Source: G963668185 sp963668185
Lineage (GTDB): Bacteria > Chloroflexota > Dehalococcoidia > Lucifugimonadales > G963668185
Reading direction: 5' to 3'
Length of the DNA: 64,000 bases
NCBI GenBank assembly: GCA_963668185.1
Contig: OY764162.1
Span: 1,860,001-1,924,000 of the forward strand
The notes beneath the pieces were generated by a model that did not search any database, was not told the DNA's origin, and was given only the letters and a program-made list of their open reading frames with translations. This document shows positions 1 to 7,850 of the stretch, piece by piece. Numbering within the stretch: the first letter of the stretch is position 1; every line of letters starts with the position of its first letter. The position numbers were made by a program, and so were the translations under genes.

Positions 1-391
1 CGCGGTACAACTCCGTGAGGCCGTACACCGCGTCCTCGATGTACTGCGGGCACGGATGCGCCGTGCTGTACGTGCGCTCGTACTCGTCCACGTCGTTCAG
101 CCGGAAGTCCGCGCTCACGTCGATGGCGCGCACGCCGTCCGACAGCAGCGGGGCCAGCCGCTCCGCGCTCGCCGCGTGCGGCAGCGCCGAGAACACGATG
201 TCCACGCTGCCCTCGAGGTCCTCCGTGATCGGCAGGTCCATGCCGTGAAGGTGCGGAAAGACGGCGTCCAGCGTGCTTCCCGCCTGGCTCCTCCCGGTAA
301 CCGACGCGATCTCCACGTCCGGGTGTCGATGCAGAATGCGGGCCAACTCCACTCCAAGATAACCCGTAACGTTGATGATTCCCGCTTTCAA
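1..391 (-). CDS. argC: N-acetyl-gamma-glutamyl-phosphate reductase, N-terminal part (cut by window edge)
   Basis: The minus strand encodes 130 residues before the window edge. It opens with a Rossmann motif, G-I-I-N-V-T-G-Y-L-G-V-E-L, followed by L-H-R-H-P, the typical ArgC N-terminus. Further on are V-F-S-A-L-P-H-A and I-D-V-S-A-D-F-R, also family hallmarks. ArgC reduces N-acetylglutamyl phosphate to the semialdehyde in arginine biosynthesis. The likely start is TTG at 391, with GGAGG five bases upstream. The active-site Cys region is near the edge or beyond it. The gene is divergent from selA, with 73 bp between starts. Identification rests on motif recognition; the C-terminal domain is not visible. 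Confidence 0.88.
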   Translation of the reverse strand, partial: MKAGIINVTGYLGVELARILHRHPDVEIASVTGRSQAGSTLDAVFPHLHGMDLPITEDLEGSVDIVFSALPHAASAERLAPLLSDGVRAIDVSADFRLNDVDEYERTYSTAHPCPQYIEDAVYGLTELYR

Positions 392-435
392 CAAAGCCTC
401 CGAATCGCACAGACTCCCCAAAGTATAGCATCAGA

Positions 436-441
436 TATAAT
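436..441 (+). promoter_or_regulatory. putative -10 box for selA
   Basis: A perfect TATAAT lies 23 bases before the selA ATG, in the short argC-selA divergent spacer. No good -35 element is visible at 16-18 bp spacing, so strength and use are uncertain. Confidence 0.4.
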
Positions 442-464
442 CGCTGAAGGACACGTTAACTCTC

Positions 465-1850
465 ATGGCGTCGCAATCCCCCTACCGCCGGCTTCCCAGC
501 GTAGATCGGGTGCTCTCAGAAGCGCCCATCCAGGACCTGTGCGATGAGGTGTCCCGCGACCTCGTGCTCGAACTCGTCCGCGCCGAACTCGACGCCGCCA
601 GGCAGACGATAGGCAACGGCGTCCCGGCCCCGGCCCTAGACGACATCGTGGACGCCGTCCGCGCCAGCGCCGCCGAGCGTCTGCGCCGATGGCCCCGCGC
701 CGTCATCAACGCAACCGGCGTCGTGGTCCACACCAACCTGGGCCGCGCGCCGCTCAGCCGCGAGGCCGTCGAGGCCGTCGCCTCCGCGGCCGCAGGCTAC
801 GGCGACCTGGAGTTCGACCTCGGCACAGGCGCGCGCGGCTCCCGCAACGAGTACGTCGGCCGGCTCCTCGCCGAGGTCACCGGCGCAGAGGCAGGCATGG
901 CCGTCAACAACAACGCCTCCGCCGTCATGCTCGGACTCGCGGCCCTCGCCCACGGCAAAGAGGTCATCGTCTCCAGGGGTGAGGCCGTCGAGATAGGCGG
1001 CGGCTTCCGCGTCCCCGACGTGCTGCGCCAGGGCGGCTCGACCCTGGTGGACGTGGGCACGACCAACAAGACCTACATCCGCGACTACGAGTCTGCGATC
1101 ACCGGCAACACCGCCGCCTTCCTCTCCGTCCACTCCAGCAACTTCAAGGTCGTCGGCTTCACCGAGGCCCCCTCGATCGCCGACCTCGTAAGCTTGGGCC
1201 GCAGGTACGCCGTCCCCGTCATGCACGACGTCGGCAGCGGATGCCTGCTGGACACATCCGAGTACGGCCTGGCCCCCGAACCGACCGTCCAGGAGAGCGT
1301 ACAGGCAGGCGCGGACCTCGTCTTCTTCTCCGGCGACAAGCTGCTCGGCGGGCCGCAGGCCGGCCTCGTCGTCGGCAAGCGCGACGCCGTCGCGAAGCTC
1401 GCCTGCCACCCGCTCGCCCGCGCCGTCCGTATCGACAAGCTCGGCCTCGCCGCCCTCGTCGCCACGCTCCTCCACTACGTCCGCCGCGAGGCCCCGCAGA
1501 AGATACCGGTCTGGCAGATGATCGCCGCGTCCCTCGGCTCGCTGGAGTACCGCGCCCGGCGGTGGAAGGAGCGCATCGGCGGCCCCTCCTCGATCGTCGA
1601 CGAGACCTCGGCCATCGGGGGCGGCAGCCTCCCCGGCGAACTGCTTCCCACGCGGGCGCTGAGCATAGACGGCGCGAGCATCGAGGGCGGCCCCCAAGCA
1701 CTAGCCGCGCGCCTCCGCGCCGGCGCTCCGCCCGTAGTCGGCAGAGTGGACGCCGGCCGCCTCCTGCTGGACCCCCGCACCGTCCTCCCCACCCAGGACA
1801 ACGCCCTCATCGAAGCCGTCTCCTCAGCCCTGAATGCGGCCCCCCAATGA
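465..1850 (+). CDS. selA: L-seryl-tRNA(Sec) selenium transferase
   Basis: The 461-residue protein matches SelA over full length. SelA is a PLP enzyme that converts seryl-tRNA(Sec) to selenocysteinyl-tRNA(Sec) using selenophosphate. Visible marks are R-A-V-I-N-A-T-G near residue 80, H-T-N-L-G-R-A-P-L, V-N-N-N-A-S-A, V-G-T-T-N-K-T, and the PLP-lysine block F-F-S-G-D-K-L-L-G-G-P-Q-A-G with K292. Length is normal for bacterial SelA. A weak AAGGA lies 14 bases upstream of the ATG. Its stop overlaps the start of rarA (ATGA). Its presence implies that the organism makes selenoproteins; selB, selC and selD are not in this window. The DUF3179 gene at 36-37.6 kb is a likely client. Confidence 0.95.
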   Translation: MASQSPYRRLPSVDRVLSEAPIQDLCDEVSRDLVLELVRAELDAARQTIGNGVPAPALDDIVDAVRASAAERLRRWPRAVINATGVVVHTNLGRAPLSREAVEAVASAAAGYGDLEFDLGTGARGSRNEYVGRLLAEVTGAEAGMAVNNNASAVMLGLAALAHGKEVIVSRGEAVEIGGGFRVPDVLRQGGSTLVDVGTTNKTYIRDYESAITGNTAAFLSVHSSNFKVVGFTEAPSIADLVSLGRRYAVPVMHDVGSGCLLDTSEYGLAPEPTVQESVQAGADLVFFSGDKLLGGPQAGLVVGKRDAVAKLACHPLARAVRIDKLGLAALVATLLHYVRREAPQKIPVWQMIAASLGSLEYRARRWKERIGGPSSIVDETSAIGGGSLPGELLPTRALSIDGASIEGGPQALAARLRAGAPPVVGRVDAGRLLLDPRTVLPTQDNALIEAVSSALNAAPQ

Positions 1851-3154
1851 CCCTCTTCGAACACCGCGGCGAAGAAGTCCTCAGCAAGACCGCGCCCCTC
1901 GCCGCCCGCATGAGGCCCCGCACCTTCGACGAGTTCGTAGGCCAGCAGCACATAGTGGACCCCGACCGCGTCCTCAGAAAAGCCGTCGAAGCGGACCGCA
2001 TTCCCTCCATGATCCTCTGGGGCCCGCCCGGTACCGGCAAGACCACCCTCGCGTTCCTCATCGCCCGCCAGACGCGCAGCGCCTTCAGCCAGGTCAGCGC
2101 CGTCACCTCCGGCGTCGCCGACCTGAGGCGCATCGTCAAGGAGGCGAAGGACGCCCTCGGCATGCACGGACGCCGCACGATCCTGTTCGTCGACGAGATC
2201 CACCGCTTCAACAAGGCCCAGCAGGACGTCATCCTCCCCCACGTCGAAGACGGCACCGTCGTCCTTATCGGCGCAACCACGGAGAACCCGTCCTTCGAGG
2301 TCATCTCCCCACTCCTCTCCCGGAGCCGCGTGTTCACGCTCAACTCGCTCACCGACGAGCAGGTCGAGGGCATCGTCCGCAGCGCCCTGGAAGACTCGGA
2401 TCGCGGCCTCGGAGCCGACCGGCTTGAGATGAGCGATGAGGCCCTCGAAGCCCTCGTCCGCCTGTCCAACGGCGACGCCCGGACCGCCCTGAACGCGCTC
2501 GAACTGGCCGCCTCCACAGCCGTCCACAGCGTCATCGACACCGCGACCGTCGAAGACGCCATGCAACGCAAGTCGCTGATGTACGACAAGGCCGGAGACC
2601 AGCACTACGACACGATCTCCGCCTTCATCAAGTCGGTCCGAGGCTCTGACCCGGACGCCGCCATCTACTGGCTTGGCCGCATGATCGAGGCCGGCGAAGA
2701 CCCCATGTTCGTGGCCCGCAGGCTCGTCGTCCTGGCCGCCGAAGACATCGGCATGGCCGACCCTAACGCGCTCACCGTCGCCGTGTCCGCGCAGCAGGCC
2801 GTCCACTTCATCGGCATGCCGGAAGGCCGCATCCCCCTGGCCGAAGCCACCGTGTACCTGGCAACGGCCCCAAAGAGCAACTCGGCCTACGCCGCCATAA
2901 ACAAGGCCATGGAGGACGCGCGCAACTCCCGCAACGATCCCGTCCCCCTCCACCTCCGCAACGCCGTGACCGGCCTCATGAAGGCCCAGGGATACGGCGA
3001 AGGCTACAAGTACGCCCACGACTACCCGGACCACTTCGCCCCAGACGAAAACCTGCCCGAAAACCTAAAGGGCCGCCGCTACTACGAGCCCACCGACCAG
3101 GGCTACGAGGCCCAAGTGTCCGAACGCCTGCGCCGCTGGTGGAGGGAAACCTAG
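1847..3154 (+). CDS. rarA: replication-associated recombination protein A (AAA+ ATPase)
   Basis: The 435-residue AAA+ protein of the RarA/MgsA/WRNIP1 family acts at stalled replication forks with SSB and clamp-loader-like activity. The N-terminus M-R-P-R-T-F-D-E-F-V-G-Q is diagnostic. Walker A is G-P-P-G-T-G-K-T at residues 59-66, Walker B is L-F-V-D-E-I-H-R-F-N-K-A-Q-Q-D, and sensor 1 is I-G-A-T-T-E-N-P-S-F-E. The C-terminal tetramerisation domain includes Y-W-L-G-R-M-I-E-A-G-E-D-P and the A-N-Alternative-rich family block A-E-D-I-G-M-A-D-P. The frame is open further upstream, but the ATG at 1847 overlaps the selA stop as ATGA, suggesting translational coupling, and it gives the standard protein length. 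Confidence 0.95.
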   Translation: MTLFEHRGEEVLSKTAPLAARMRPRTFDEFVGQQHIVDPDRVLRKAVEADRIPSMILWGPPGTGKTTLAFLIARQTRSAFSQVSAVTSGVADLRRIVKEAKDALGMHGRRTILFVDEIHRFNKAQQDVILPHVEDGTVVLIGATTENPSFEVISPLLSRSRVFTLNSLTDEQVEGIVRSALEDSDRGLGADRLEMSDEALEALVRLSNGDARTALNALELAASTAVHSVIDTATVEDAMQRKSLMYDKAGDQHYDTISAFIKSVRGSDPDAAIYWLGRMIEAGEDPMFVARRLVVLAAEDIGMADPNALTVAVSAQQAVHFIGMPEGRIPLAEATVYLATAPKSNSAYAAINKAMEDARNSRNDPVPLHLRNAVTGLMKAQGYGEGYKYAHDYPDHFAPDENLPENLKGRRYYEPTDQGYEAQVSERLRRWWRET

Positions 3155-3254
3155 GGTTTTCGTTTGGCGCCAACCGAACTCGTTCAAATAGATTTGAGAC
3201 AGAGGCTGTCGCAAAGCGTTGTATGTTAGAAGAATGACTTGAGAAGGAGCACGA

Positions 3255-3545
3255 ATGACGAACGCAGAGACCCCAGCGCGCCAGCGCAGGCCCAGGGAAG
3301 AGACGGCCCGGCTCGGCGATGAGATCTACCGGCAGGACATCAAGACGCACGTGGAAGCCGGGCACGACGGAGAGTACGTCGCCATAGACGTGGACAGCGG
3401 GCGCTGGGCCATCGCCGAAAGCGAGCTTGCCGCGTCGGACAGCCTGCGGGCGAAGTGCCCGGACGCCATCGACGTCTGGCTGCTTCGTGTGGGCTATAGG
3501 GCGGTAGCCAGTATCGGAGGCGGGTCTCTACGGAGGGCCGAGTGA
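3255..3545 (+). CDS. hypothetical small protein, partner of the downstream aspartic-protease-like protein
   Basis: A 96-residue charged soluble protein. A strong GAAGGAG lies ahead of the ATG. The centre reads E-A-G-H-D-G-E-Y-V-A-I-D-V-D-S-G-R-W and the C-terminal half contains A-K-C-P-D-A-I-D-V-W-L-L-R-V-G-Y-R-A-V-A-S-I-G-G-G. The last base of its stop starts the next gene (TGATG), so the two are almost certainly co-translated. Two-gene cassettes of this layout (small protein plus retropepsin-like protein) are common in bacteria and resemble toxin-antitoxin organisation, but no activity is established here. Function unknown. Confidence 0.75.
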   Translation: MTNAETPARQRRPREETARLGDEIYRQDIKTHVEAGHDGEYVAIDVDSGRWAIAESELAASDSLRAKCPDAIDVWLLRVGYRAVASIGGGSLRRAE

Positions 3546-3913
3546 TGCAGGGGACTGTGAACGCAGCGTACGAGGCGGTCGTAGCCCTTCCCTTACGAGG
3601 TCCGGCAGGACAAGCCCTGGACGTGGACGCTGTGGTGGACACCGGCTTCACCCGCTTCCTCACCTTGCCGCCGGTGACGGTCGCGGAGTTGGGATTGGGC
3701 TTCAGAGGCATCAACCGCGTGATCCTGGCAGACGGTAGCGAAACGACACTCGATGTCTATGGCGTAACGGTGCTGTGGGATGGTCAGCCAAGAGAAGTCG
3801 TTGCCTATGTCTCAGATACGACACCCCTCATTGGGATGTCTTTGCTGCACAGACACAACCTGAACATCGACGTAGAAGACGGCGGGCAAGTTCTCATACA
3901 GGCGAATGCCTAG
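3545..3913 (+). CDS. clan AA (retropepsin-like) aspartic protease family protein
   Basis: A 122-residue protein with the retroviral-type aspartic protease core. The D-T-G triplet sits in the hydrophobic context A-V-V-D-T-G-F-T-R-F-L-T-L-P near residue 30. A second hydrophobic turn, T-P-L-I-G-M-S-L-L-H, follows near residue 100, as in single-domain dimeric pepsin folds. GGAGGG lies 7 bases before the ATG at 3545; a GTG at 3542 is also possible but sits only 4 bases away. Its start overlaps the stop of the upstream small gene by one base. The 3' end overlaps the convergent MFS gene by 4 bp. Proteolytic activity is inferred from the fold, not shown. Confidence 0.8.
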   Translation: MQGTVNAAYEAVVALPLRGPAGQALDVDAVVDTGFTRFLTLPPVTVAELGLGFRGINRVILADGSETTLDVYGVTVLWDGQPREVVAYVSDTTPLIGMSLLHRHNLNIDVEDGGQVLIQANA

Positions 3914-5151
3914 CGAAGGCTGGTATCCGATCGCAGGGCCGGAGACGCCTCCTCCGGCGCCTGCGCCTCGCCGATCCGCGCCACCCTCGGATACAGGATG
4001 GCGGCTATGAACACCACCACGCTGCTCCCAAGCGTGATCGTCGCCGGCGCCCCGATCGCCTCCGCGATCGCGCCCGTCAGGAACCCGGACGACCACACGA
4101 TCCCCCAGGACAACGTCTGGAATCCGAGCACGCGGCCCCGCATCTCGTCAGGCACCACAACCTGCAAGAGCGTCTGGATGGTCGTGTCGTACACCAGCAT
4201 CCCGGCCCCTCCAAGCGCGAACAGCGCCATCGACAACGGCAGGCTACGCGACCATGCGAACGCCACCAGGAACCCTCCAAACGCCACGATGCCGAACGCC
4301 ATCAGCCGCCCCTTGCGCTGTACGTCCCCAACGGCAGCCAACGCGAGCGACGCCACGAAGACGCCGGTGTAGCTTGCGGAGAACATGTAGCCGAGGCCGG
4401 TGGGGCCCGCCTCTAGGACGTCTCTCACCATGACCGGGATCATCGGCTCGTGCATGAACCCGAAGTACTCGATAACCAGGATGCCCAGCACAAGCATCCT
4501 CACTGTGGGAGCGCTGAACACGTACCGCGCCCCCTCCTTGAACCCGTCCAGCGCCGATGTCCGGCTGGGCTTCTGGGCCAGGGCGGGCCTGAGCCTGAGC
4601 ATCAGCACGATTCCAATCAGGTGGCATACGGCTACAATCGCATACGCCCAGCCGATGTCGAATCTGGCCAGCGCCATGCCGGCCATGAGCGGCGTGCCAA
4701 TGCCTGCTACGCCGCTTACGACGTGCTGGAGCGACATCGCCGTCAGCAGCCTCTCCCTGCCGACCACGTCCAGCACAAGCGCGAGGCTGCACGGCGCGAC
4801 TATGGCCAGCATCGTGGCGTCAACGAAGCTGAAGAGCATGATGAACGGCAGCCGCATCTGGCCCGCGAGCGCAAGGATCGTCACAGCCAGGGTCACAAGC
4901 GTCTGGACGCCCAGGGCGGCGGCAATCAGTTTCCTGCGCTCGAACCGGTCGGCCAGTACGCCTCCGATTACGCTGAAGCTCACCATCCCAGCCCCTGCCG
5001 CTCCCACGGTCGCCCCGACCCAGAAAGCGGAGTCGGTCGTCTCCAGGGCAAGCCAGGGCTGGAGGATCATGAACAGCAGGTGCGCCATGCTGAACATGAG
5101 CGAACTGCCCAGCAAGATCCTGAACTGGGCGTTGTCGAAGATCAGGCGCAT
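3910..5151 (-). CDS. major facilitator superfamily transporter
   Basis: A 413-residue integral membrane protein with about twelve hydrophobic segments. MFS motif A (G-G-V-L-A-D-R-F-E-R-R-K) follows the second segment near residue 65. The overall pattern (M-R-L-I-F-D-N-A-Q-F-R start, A-L-x-x-V-G-D-V-Q-R-K-G-R-L in the mid loop) is like the EntS/MFS_3 exporters, which pump small molecules or drugs outward. The substrate cannot be deduced. The gene stands alone between the convergent protease-like gene and a repeat-filled spacer. Confidence is high for family and low for substrate. Confidence 0.85.
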   Translation of the reverse strand: MRLIFDNAQFRILLGSSLMFSMAHLLFMILQPWLALETTDSAFWVGATVGAAGAGMVSFSVIGGVLADRFERRKLIAAALGVQTLVTLAVTILALAGQMRLPFIMLFSFVDATMLAIVAPCSLALVLDVVGRERLLTAMSLQHVVSGVAGIGTPLMAGMALARFDIGWAYAIVAVCHLIGIVLMLRLRPALAQKPSRTSALDGFKEGARYVFSAPTVRMLVLGILVIEYFGFMHEPMIPVMVRDVLEAGPTGLGYMFSASYTGVFVASLALAAVGDVQRKGRLMAFGIVAFGGFLVAFAWSRSLPLSMALFALGGAGMLVYDTTIQTLLQVVVPDEMRGRVLGFQTLSWGIVWSSGFLTGAIAEAIGAPATITLGSSVVVFIAAILYPRVARIGEAQAPEEASPALRSDTSLR

Positions 5152-5166
5152 GGCGCGGCGCTACAT

Positions 5167-5205
5167 CCTTTTCCCTCTCCCTTGATGGGAGAGGGCCGGG
5201 TGAGG
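5167..5205. repeat. dispersed palindromic repeat (CCCTCTCC...GGAGAGGG type)
   Basis: The spacer holds CCCTCTCCC, TTGAT, GGGAGAGGG, then CCGGGTGAGGGTG, a hairpin-forming sequence immediately upstream of the MFS gene. It looks like a widespread intergenic repeat type rather than a gene-specific site. Confidence 0.55.
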
Positions 5206-5251
5206 GTGAATGAGTGGAACAGAACGGCCGGGCAAATGCCCCCAGCTTTAC

Positions 5252-5368
5252 AAACTATCTCAAAACTCATCTAGAGAGGGAATCTGGCCCCTTCCCCAGT
5301 CTGCTGGGGAAGGCCGGGATGGGGTTTCCGGCTGGCGCGATCAGTACCCCGTCATTTTGAGATAGTTT
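5252..5368. repeat. 117-bp element with perfect 14-bp terminal inverted repeats
   Basis: AAACTATCTCAAAA (5252-5265) is perfectly inverted as TTTTGAGATAGTTT (5355-5368). The enclosed 89 bp carry one copy of the dispersed palindrome CTTCCCCAGTCTGCTGGGGAAG (5291-5312). The layout is that of a miniature inverted-repeat element inserted between the MFS gene and ltaE. No obvious target-site duplication was seen. Confidence 0.6.
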
Positions 5369-5369
5369 C

Positions 5370-6410
5370 TTAGCTGGGAGCGTGTTCCCGGAAGATGCTT
5401 TCCACCACGTCAAGGGCGTGGTCCACGTCTCCCGCAGAGACTCCGCTGTGCGTGACGTACCGCCACCGCTCCCCACGTCCGCCACCCTTCACGCCGAGCT
5501 CCGTGAGCCTCCTGTGAATGTCGCCCCGAGCTTCAGCCGTAACGTTGAAGAAGACCAGGTTCGTGTGAACGTCTTCGGGATCGATCTCGATCCCCGGCAC
5601 CTGCGCCAGGCCGTTGGCGAGCCGTCTCGCGTTCGAATGGTCCTCCGTGAGTCGCTCCACCATGGTCTCAAGCGCCACGATGCCGGCGGCGGCGATGATT
5701 CCGGCCTGGCGCATGCTGCCTCCCAGCACCTTGCGCCAGCGCCGCACGTTCTCTATCGCCTCCCTGCTGCCGCACACCACGGAGCCAACCGGGGCGCTGA
5801 GGCCCTTCGACAGGCAGAACGTCACTGTGTCGGCGTGCTTCGCCAGCTCGGCGACCGGCGTCTCCAGGCTGACGGCGGCGTTGAAGATGCGCGCGCCGTC
5901 GATGTGAAGCGCGATCCCGTTCTCCTGCGCCACGCTCGCCACCGCGGCGGTGTCTTCCGGCGTCAGCACGGCGCCGCCGCAGGCGTTGTGCGTGTTCTCC
6001 AGCGCGATGAGCTTGGTGGGCGAGAAGTGCACGTTCGGCGGGCTGACCGCGTCACGGAGCACGTCGGGGTCCAGCATCCCGGCTTCGTCGTTCTCCACGA
6101 GCTTGAGGGCCACGCCTCCGAGGACGGACGTCCCGGCAGCCTCCGAGCGGTAGATGTGGGACAGGTGCCCGATGATCGCCTCGTCCCCCCTGCCGCAGTG
6201 CGCGAGCACGGACGACAGGTTCCCCTGCGTGCCGCTGCTCACCAGCACCGCCGCCTCTTTGCCGAGGGTCTCCGCGGCAAGCGCCTCCAGCCTGTTGACC
6301 GACGGGTCCTCGCCGTAAACGTCATCGCCCAGTTCGGCGGTCGCCATCGCCTGACGCATCTCAGGCGTGGGCAACGTCACGGTATCACTGCGGAAATCTA
6401 CGACACGCAT
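5370..6410 (-). CDS. ltaE: low-specificity L-threonine aldolase
   Basis: A 346-residue PLP-dependent fold-type I enzyme that cleaves L-threonine/L-allo-threonine to glycine and acetaldehyde. The family signature V-D-F-R-S-D-T-V-T-L-P-T is at the N-terminus, G-D-D-V-Y-G-E-D-P follows, H85 lies in S-H-I-Y, and H-I-D-G-A-R-I-F-N-A near 170 is the aspartate loop. The PLP lysine is K202 in F-C-L-S-K-G-L-S-A-P-V-G-S. ATG at 6410 is preferred over an upstream in-frame start because GGAG lies 7 bases before it and family members begin at this point. It is divergent from the alpha/beta hydrolase pair. Confidence 0.93.
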   Translation of the reverse strand: MRVVDFRSDTVTLPTPEMRQAMATAELGDDVYGEDPSVNRLEALAAETLGKEAAVLVSSGTQGNLSSVLAHCGRGDEAIIGHLSHIYRSEAAGTSVLGGVALKLVENDEAGMLDPDVLRDAVSPPNVHFSPTKLIALENTHNACGGAVLTPEDTAAVASVAQENGIALHIDGARIFNAAVSLETPVAELAKHADTVTFCLSKGLSAPVGSVVCGSREAIENVRRWRKVLGGSMRQAGIIAAAGIVALETMVERLTEDHSNARRLANGLAQVPGIEIDPEDVHTNLVFFNVTAEARGDIHRRLTELGVKGGGRGERWRYVTHSGVSAGDVDHALDVVESIFREHAPS

Positions 6411-6452
6411 GCAAGCACTCCAGTGTGGCAAGTAGTATTGAAAGAACGCACC

Positions 6453-6464
6453 AATGTTAACATT
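6453..6464. promoter_or_regulatory. 12-bp perfect palindrome in divergent promoter region
   Basis: AATGTTAACATT is a perfect palindrome in the 76-bp spacer between ltaE and the divergent hydrolase pair. It could be an operator for a dimeric regulator serving one or both sides. It also covers a possible upstream ATG (6454) of the hydrolase gene, which argues against that start. Confidence 0.35.
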
Positions 6465-6486
6465 CCTTCCGAAACGGATTGTAGAA

Positions 6487-7158
6487 ATGAGTTCGACCAG
6501 CCGGACGTTGCATACCGAGACCGTCAGAGTTTCCAGCGGCGACCTTCAAGGCGAGGGGCTGCTCTCGGTTCCCGCGGCGCCGGCGCGTCCGCCGTGCGTG
6601 ATGGCGCTTGGCGCGCACCCACGGTACGGAGGCGAACGCAGGGGCGTTTCCTCGGCCTCAGTCGCCGAAGCGCTGCTCAAGGCCGGCTTCGCAACGATGA
6701 CGCTCGACTATGCGGCCGGTTCGGGACCACAGGCAGGGCCTGACGCCCAGTTCGACTATGCGCTCGCCGCCCTTGAGAAGCTGACGCTGCACGACCTTGT
6801 CGATGGAAGCTGCCTGGGTGTGGCAGGCTACGCCTTCGGGGCGTCACTGGCCCTGCGCCTGGCTGAGACCGGCGCCCAGGTCCAGGCCGTCGCAGCCATA
6901 GCGCCTCCTGCCAGGGCGCTGACCGAGGCCGCCTCCACGGAGATCCTCGCCAACAAGCTCCTCGTCGGCGCCGGCGAGGACCACGACCTGCCCGTGCAGC
7001 AGTTCCGGTTCCTGGCCTCGCGCCTTTCAGAGCCGGCCGAGGTCGAGGTGATCCGGGACGCGGACCACTTCTTCACGGATCACACGCTTCAGCTATCCGA
7101 GATGGTGGCCGGGTTCTTCGCCAGAAGGCTGGGACGGCAGGCCGCGGGAAGCCGATGA
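6487..7158 (+). CDS. alpha/beta hydrolase-fold protein with nucleophile Ser replaced by Ala
   Basis: A 223-residue alpha/beta hydrolase-fold protein similar in plan to its downstream neighbour. The nucleophile elbow reads L-G-V-A-G-Y-A-F-G-A-S; the GCC Ala codon at 6832-6834 (residue 116) stands where the neighbour has a TCC Ser. The C-terminal D-A-D-H-F-F shows that the catalytic-His region persists, as does a G-A-G-E-D-H-D acidic loop. It is therefore probably not a conventional serine hydrolase and may act as a subunit or binding protein. It overlaps the next gene by ATGA. The start is uncertain (ATG 6487, or 6454 inside a palindrome); neither has a clear Shine-Dalgarno sequence. Confidence 0.8.
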   Translation: MSSTSRTLHTETVRVSSGDLQGEGLLSVPAAPARPPCVMALGAHPRYGGERRGVSSASVAEALLKAGFATMTLDYAAGSGPQAGPDAQFDYALAALEKLTLHDLVDGSCLGVAGYAFGASLALRLAETGAQVQAVAAIAPPARALTEAASTEILANKLLVGAGEDHDLPVQQFRFLASRLSEPAEVEVIRDADHFFTDHTLQLSEMVAGFFARRLGRQAAGSR

Positions 7159-7793
7159 GGCAGACGGCAATCAACGTCTTCGCGTCAGGGTTGTCCCTCG
7201 AAGGCGTGCTCGCGTTGCCGGACGACCCGCCCCGCCGTTGCCCGGCCGCCCTCGTCTGCCACCCACACCCCGCGCTGGGAGGCACGATGGACAACGGCGT
7301 CGTAACCGCCATTTGCAGGGCGTTGTCGGCGGTAGGGATCGCCTCTCTGAGGTTCAACTTTCGTGGAGTCGGCAACAGCGAGGGTGATTTCACGAACGGC
7401 GAGCTCGAGGCGGAGGACGTCGGCGGCGCGCTGGACGCGCTCAAGCGCTGGCCCGGCATCGACGGCCGGCGTCTGGCCGTCGCCGGCTACTCCTTCGGAG
7501 CGGGCGTGGCCCTGCGCTCCGCCGCGAGCCTCAAGGCGGCGAAGTGCCTCGCGCTCGTCGCTCCGCCCAACAGCGCAGTGCGGGCCGGGCACGTTCGACG
7601 CATCGGCAAGCCCATGCTCTTCGTCGCCGGGGAACGCGATCGAATTTCGCCCGCCGGCGAACTGCGGCGGACGCTGGAGGACGCGCAGCTCGAAGCCGGG
7701 CTGTTCACGGCGCCGGGGGCCGACCACTCGATGGCAGGAGTCGAGGCGGAACTGGCAAGCCGAGTGGCCGGGTTCATCGCAGAGTCGATATGA
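7155..7793 (+). CDS. alpha/beta hydrolase (CC-type dienelactone hydrolase-like)
   Basis: A 212-residue soluble alpha/beta hydrolase. It has the oxyanion-side H-P-H-P-A-L-G-G-T-M-D-N motif near 35, R-F-N-F-R-G-V-G-N-S-E-G near 68, the nucleophile elbow V-A-G-Y-S-F-G-A-G, an acidic residue in V-A-G-E-R-D-R-I-S-P and the His in P-G-A-D-H-S-M-A-G. The triad is thus complete, unlike the partner gene with which it overlaps by ATGA. The H-P-x-P-x-x-G-G-x-x-x-N pattern is typical of small esterases and acyl hydrolases of unknown substrate. Co-translation suggests that the two proteins work together. Confidence 0.88.
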   Translation: MRQTAINVFASGLSLEGVLALPDDPPRRCPAALVCHPHPALGGTMDNGVVTAICRALSAVGIASLRFNFRGVGNSEGDFTNGELEAEDVGGALDALKRWPGIDGRRLAVAGYSFGAGVALRSAASLKAAKCLALVAPPNSAVRAGHVRRIGKPMLFVAGERDRISPAGELRRTLEDAQLEAGLFTAPGADHSMAGVEAELASRVAGFIAESI

Positions 7794-7850
7794 GCGCGGC
7801 ACGCCCAACGGTTCCCGCCCCATCAGCCAGACCAACTAACAGGAGTATCC

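Noticed and set aside
1475..3034. Long open frame antisense to selA and rarA
   Set aside because: The translation is Gly/Val/Asp/Glu-rich without any domain; the sense genes are unambiguous.
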